The position numbers and the translations under genes were made by a program. From Pelodera strongyloides (lineage: Eukaryota; Nematoda; Chromadorea; Rhabditida; Rhabditidae): a DNA stretch of 64,000 nucleotides. Position 1 is the first letter of the stretch. Each line of letters opens with the position of its first letter. The notes below the pieces were generated by a model. That model made no database searches and was not told where the DNA came from. It was given only the letters and a program-made list of their open reading frames with translations. Shown one piece after another: positions 60,871-64,000 of this stretch. Where the stretch lies: assembly GCA_036852015.1 (NCBI GenBank), contig JAANDG010000298.1, forward strand, positions 62,001 to 126,000, in the 5' to 3' direction.

Positions 60871-61958
60871 AGTACCCTAGGGTATCGCTAATGTGTGACT
60901 AACGATGTTGAACCAGAAATTACACTGCTCGTAGCAAAACACCGAATAAAAATACATCTCTGAGTTTTTTTAGGAACAATAAATATAATACTCTCTTGGA
61001 CTACAGTTATCTACCACCTTTTGGACCACTTACGATAAGTTCGTACGATTTCAGGTCATAGCTTTTGATAAACAACAAATGACTCTTTGATTGATTTCTC
61101 ATAACGAAGCAATTTTCGTCATAACGAGTCAATAGCGAAATAAGAAAACTAAGATTATAGTAATAAAACTAAACTTTACCAAAATGGCATGCTAGCACCT
61201 AGCACGAAAAGCAAAATGTCGGCTAAACATTGACTGGGCTTTCCCTGGGGAAGAAAGTGTTATTGTCCGAATTAAAAATGTTATAGTCTCACCCAAAATG
61301 TGCGTTTTCTAGCTTTTCACAGCCTTGATGCCCACTTCCGAGCGGCTTATTTTAATGAAAACAATATGCTCCTCACCGACCGTCCCAAAATAACTCTTTA
61401 CATAACGCTGAGCTTTTTTATGAATTCTTCAAAAAAACTCCGTAGAATTAATACATATGGATCACTCTCAGAGTTTCCACATCTTCATTCTTAAGTATAT
61501 TTGCAAGTAAATGCATAATAACTTCGTTACAAGGAAACTTGGGCAAACTGTGAAGATTTGCCCTGTGAAAAATGGAAGCGTGTTAGGTAGGTAGCATTGT
61601 TTGAATTCACATTTAAAACATAGAATACAATGCATAGAAGACAAAATGATTGCAAGTTTGATTACAAAAAAGCACTCTTTGAGTTAAAGTGTCACAACAG
61701 TAACAATAAATTTAATTCCAAATATGCAAAAAATTAGATATGATACCACTCCAAACTCAGAGAGAAAGAATTAGCAAAAGGATTTGGGAGTGTGTAAAAA
61801 GTAAACCGAAGGAAAACACCAAATGAATTCTTCGTTTACAACATTTGAAACATAGTGCATATAGTTCTGCGATAAGACCAGAGAGAGAAAAATAAACTAA
61901 TGGCTAGTTAGTTAATGTTGTAGCGCATCGTTGTGTAATTACAGTCTTCTATCACGCA
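60566..61958. other. Gene-free stretch with a long A tract
   Basis: AT-rich DNA. The only distinct feature is the A42 run at 60828-60869. No exon supported. Confidence 0.5.
60828..60869 (+). repeat. Homopolymer of 42 A
   Basis: An uninterrupted run of 42 A residues, about 260 bp downstream of the MITE-like element. It could be a retroposed poly(A) tail or a slippage-prone tract. Its true length is uncertain because assemblies often misjudge homopolymers. Confidence 0.9.
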
Positions 61959-62293
61959 CGTTCAGTTCAAGATTAAAAAACAAGTATTACGTACAACTCG
62001 ATTATGGCTACTTCTGTTGAGATTCAACTTCAGTTTATAACATTCAGAATGTAGTTGCTTTTTGTAAAAGTACTGTATGAGATGTTTCGTAACATTTTTT
62101 GAAAGAGGGGATCTTACGGCGTTCAGTTCAAGATTAAAAAACAAGTATTACGTACAACTCGATTATGGCTGTGGAACTTCTGTTGATCCTTCAACGTACG
62201 ATGGTCAGCTTAGAACATTCAGAATGTAGTTGCTTTTTGTAAAAGTACTGTATGAGATGTTCGTAACATTTTTTGAAAGAGGGCATCTTACGG
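61959..62293 (+). repeat. 161-bp tandem duplication
   Basis: Copy 1 (61959-62119) and copy 2 (62120-62293) both start CGTTCAGTTCAAGATTAAAA and end at CTTACGG. They are nearly identical except for a central block, about 13 bp longer in copy 2, and a few substitutions. The junction is exact, so this looks like a recent head-to-tail duplication. Confidence 0.9.
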
Positions 62294-63039
62294 CTGTGTT
62301 TACAATTAACCATGTTTTCGTGAATAGATAATTGTATTTGCATGTTAGGTATAATGCTTTAATTTTAAGCATAGCTAAATTGGTCAGAGATCTTTACATA
62401 CATTGTATGTAAAGGGAAGTTCTTAGAAAAACGATCACACCAATGCATGCAATTGGAAAACAAGTCATTCAAGCGACGGATTTCAAGAAAGAACTACTAA
62501 TGAGTACATAGGTATCCCAATTATAAGCGTCCTAATTAAGCGACCCGAAATAGTATAAGAATCTTTCCGATAGAAGCTAATTGCACTTAACCAAAAATAT
62601 TAGTAAGTCGAATTGTAAGTGCATTATAAGAATACTCTTTGGGTACTGTATGAAGCTGATGTAATAGGCGAATCTAGAAAGTGCCCAATTTATATGAATT
62701 CATAGAATAGTTCTATTTTGAAATCCCTATTACTGTTTACTCGTGTGTGCAAACAACACAAAACCCATGGGACATATCAAATCACCTGAACTTCAACGTT
62801 AACGCAGTTTGGTATTCAAAATGGCTATTTCATGAGTATCACCTTGTCCCTGTCATTATTCTCTCCTAAAACACGAAAATAATCCAAAAAGATACCTAAT
62901 AATAGGCAAGCAATAAGTAGGAGTGGGAAGTGAGTGGGAGGAAGTACTATAATTAAAAGGCCGAACACAAAACATTATAAACTGCCTCGGAGAAATATAT
63001 AAGGTAGTATGACATTGTTAGGTCGAGAAAGTGTTTTGG

Positions 63040-63255
63040 ATGCGTAGAGTGAAGGCCATTAATCTGAGCAAGAAATTGTTTCGGGAGTATCTCTTTTCAC
63101 GAGAACACATAAAACGAGGATTAGTGAATGATAACAATGGCACCGAGGAAGCGAAAATATTTGCGGTTTTGAGGCACACTATGGAAATATTCTCACTTTC
63201 TCATGGCACCTTTTGTTTTGGACCTGACGTTTTTTCAATCGTTGAGTATATCTAA
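63040..63255 (+). CDS. Possible small gene or first exon
   Basis: An ATG opens 71 codons starting MRRVKAINLSKKLFREYLFS, then REHIKRGLVNDNNGTEEAKI. Composition is protein-like and charged up to about codon 42, where TTTGCG|GTTTTG could be a donor. A TATATAAGG-like sequence lies about 45 bp upstream. There is no family likeness and no confirmed second exon. It is marginally better than other short frames here. Confidence 0.25.
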   Translation: MRRVKAINLSKKLFREYLFSREHIKRGLVNDNNGTEEAKIFAVLRHTMEIFSLSHGTFCFGPDVFSIVEYI

Positions 63256-64000
63256 GCTCAATTTGATCTTGTCGAAACATGTTGTTTTCAAAATTAGGCT
63301 CGAATATCAGAATCAAGTTCGCTGAAGCGCTGTTCGATTTGTTTGGTAGGTATTGATTCAAATTAGTCTTTTGCATATTATGTTTCTGTTGTCAGCATTC
63401 TACGTCTTTTGATCGTATTAGGGTAAGCCGTCTTTGGCAGTTTTCAGTTGTTAAATGCCCACCATTTACACCTACAAGCTCATGTCTACCGTTTTCAATA
63501 TAATGAAGACTAAGCGCTCTTTCTTGATGGCGTGCAATAATCGGTCGCGGTTACAGTTTTCAAGTGGTTAAAAAATCTGATCATATCGCGAGAAAATGTA
63601 TGCCTTTGGCCCAATTTTTCAAAAATATATTTCGACTTCCGCTGGCAAGTATTGGATTAAGAGTAACACGTGAGATATTTTAAGAAAAAAAATATATGAA
63701 TGAACATAAAAGAGGAGGACACAAGATTTTTTGTGGATGAAATATAATGAACAGGAAGTCAAGAATAAAGACACAGTAATTTGCGTAATTTAATAAAAAT
63801 GAGAATTTAGTTTAATCCTGCTGAAGGACTATTTCGGCTTTCATGGAACCACTGAAGTGGAAATTGTTTGAATTAAGCATAGAAAATGGGGGAATCGGAT
63901 GAAAGCACCATTGTTTGATTGAGAACTAAAAATATTCAATTGCTTAAAATATCCTTCAATACCTCGTTTTTTTTTGCTCTGACCAAGGACCAGACGAAGG
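63256..64000. other. Right end of window, no gene seen
   Basis: AT-rich DNA with no supported exon. It may be an intron if the candidate at 63040 is real. Confidence 0.4.

Noticed and set aside
1..64000. CRISPR arrays, operons or bacterial-type promoters
   Set aside because: No regularly spaced repeats of that kind were seen, and spliced genes and pol III tRNAs show a eukaryotic genome.

Overview
The window looks like nuclear DNA of a nematode, probably a chromadorean. Two genes encode cuticle collagens of the nematode-only type. An Msx/VAB-15 homeobox gene has a splice acceptor directly abutting its start codon, as expected for spliced-leader trans-splicing. Introns carry pyrimidine-rich TTTCAG-type acceptors. 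There are no operons, ribosome binding sites or CRISPR arrays. I assembled the genes exon by exon from splice signals, reading-frame phase and protein likeness. The species cannot be named from this sequence.

Layout, left to right. (1) 1-12.4 kb: the 3' end of a plus-strand gene of unknown family (exons 7763-12396), with a nested TATA-driven alternative first exon at 10863. (2) 12.4-19.6 kb: mostly empty, with one decayed coding fragment near 14 kb. (3) 19.6-21.1 kb: cuticle collagen A, followed by tRNA-Arg(TCG). (4) 23.7-27.1 kb, minus strand: a complete six-exon Msx-type homeobox gene, then about 10.5 kb of gene-free DNA that probably holds its control elements. (5) 37.7-39.2 kb: cuticle collagen B, a paralogue of A. 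(6) 39.5-40.2 kb, minus: a small helical protein with an internal duplication. (7) 42.1-51.2 kb, minus: a 20-exon SLC8-type Na+/Ca2+ exchanger. (8) Inside the exchanger intron that splits its first Calx-beta domain, on the opposite strand, lies a Penelope-like retroelement. (9) 53.0 kb: tRNA-Ala(AGC). (10) 54.4-55.9 kb: a seven-exon gene for an unrecognised 170-residue protein. (11) 57.0-58.8 kb, minus: a rhodopsin-like seven-helix receptor. (12) 59-64 kb: repeats, including a MITE-like inverted-repeat element, a 42-A tract and a 161-bp tandem duplication.

The most notable item is the Penelope-like element. Its GIY-YIG endonuclease lies N-terminal to the reverse transcriptase, joined by a segment with a CxC motif. 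This is the permuted order described for the Naiad/Chlamys clade. About 0.5 kb downstream of the reverse transcriptase is a sequence with the complete conserved core of a hammerhead ribozyme, a motif reported as absent in canonical form from that clade. A single in-frame TGA separates the two halves of an otherwise open frame.

The host genes do not form one pathway. The two collagens build cuticle. The homeobox gene is a developmental regulator. The exchanger removes cytosolic Ca2+, and the receptor is probably a neuronal or peptide receptor.
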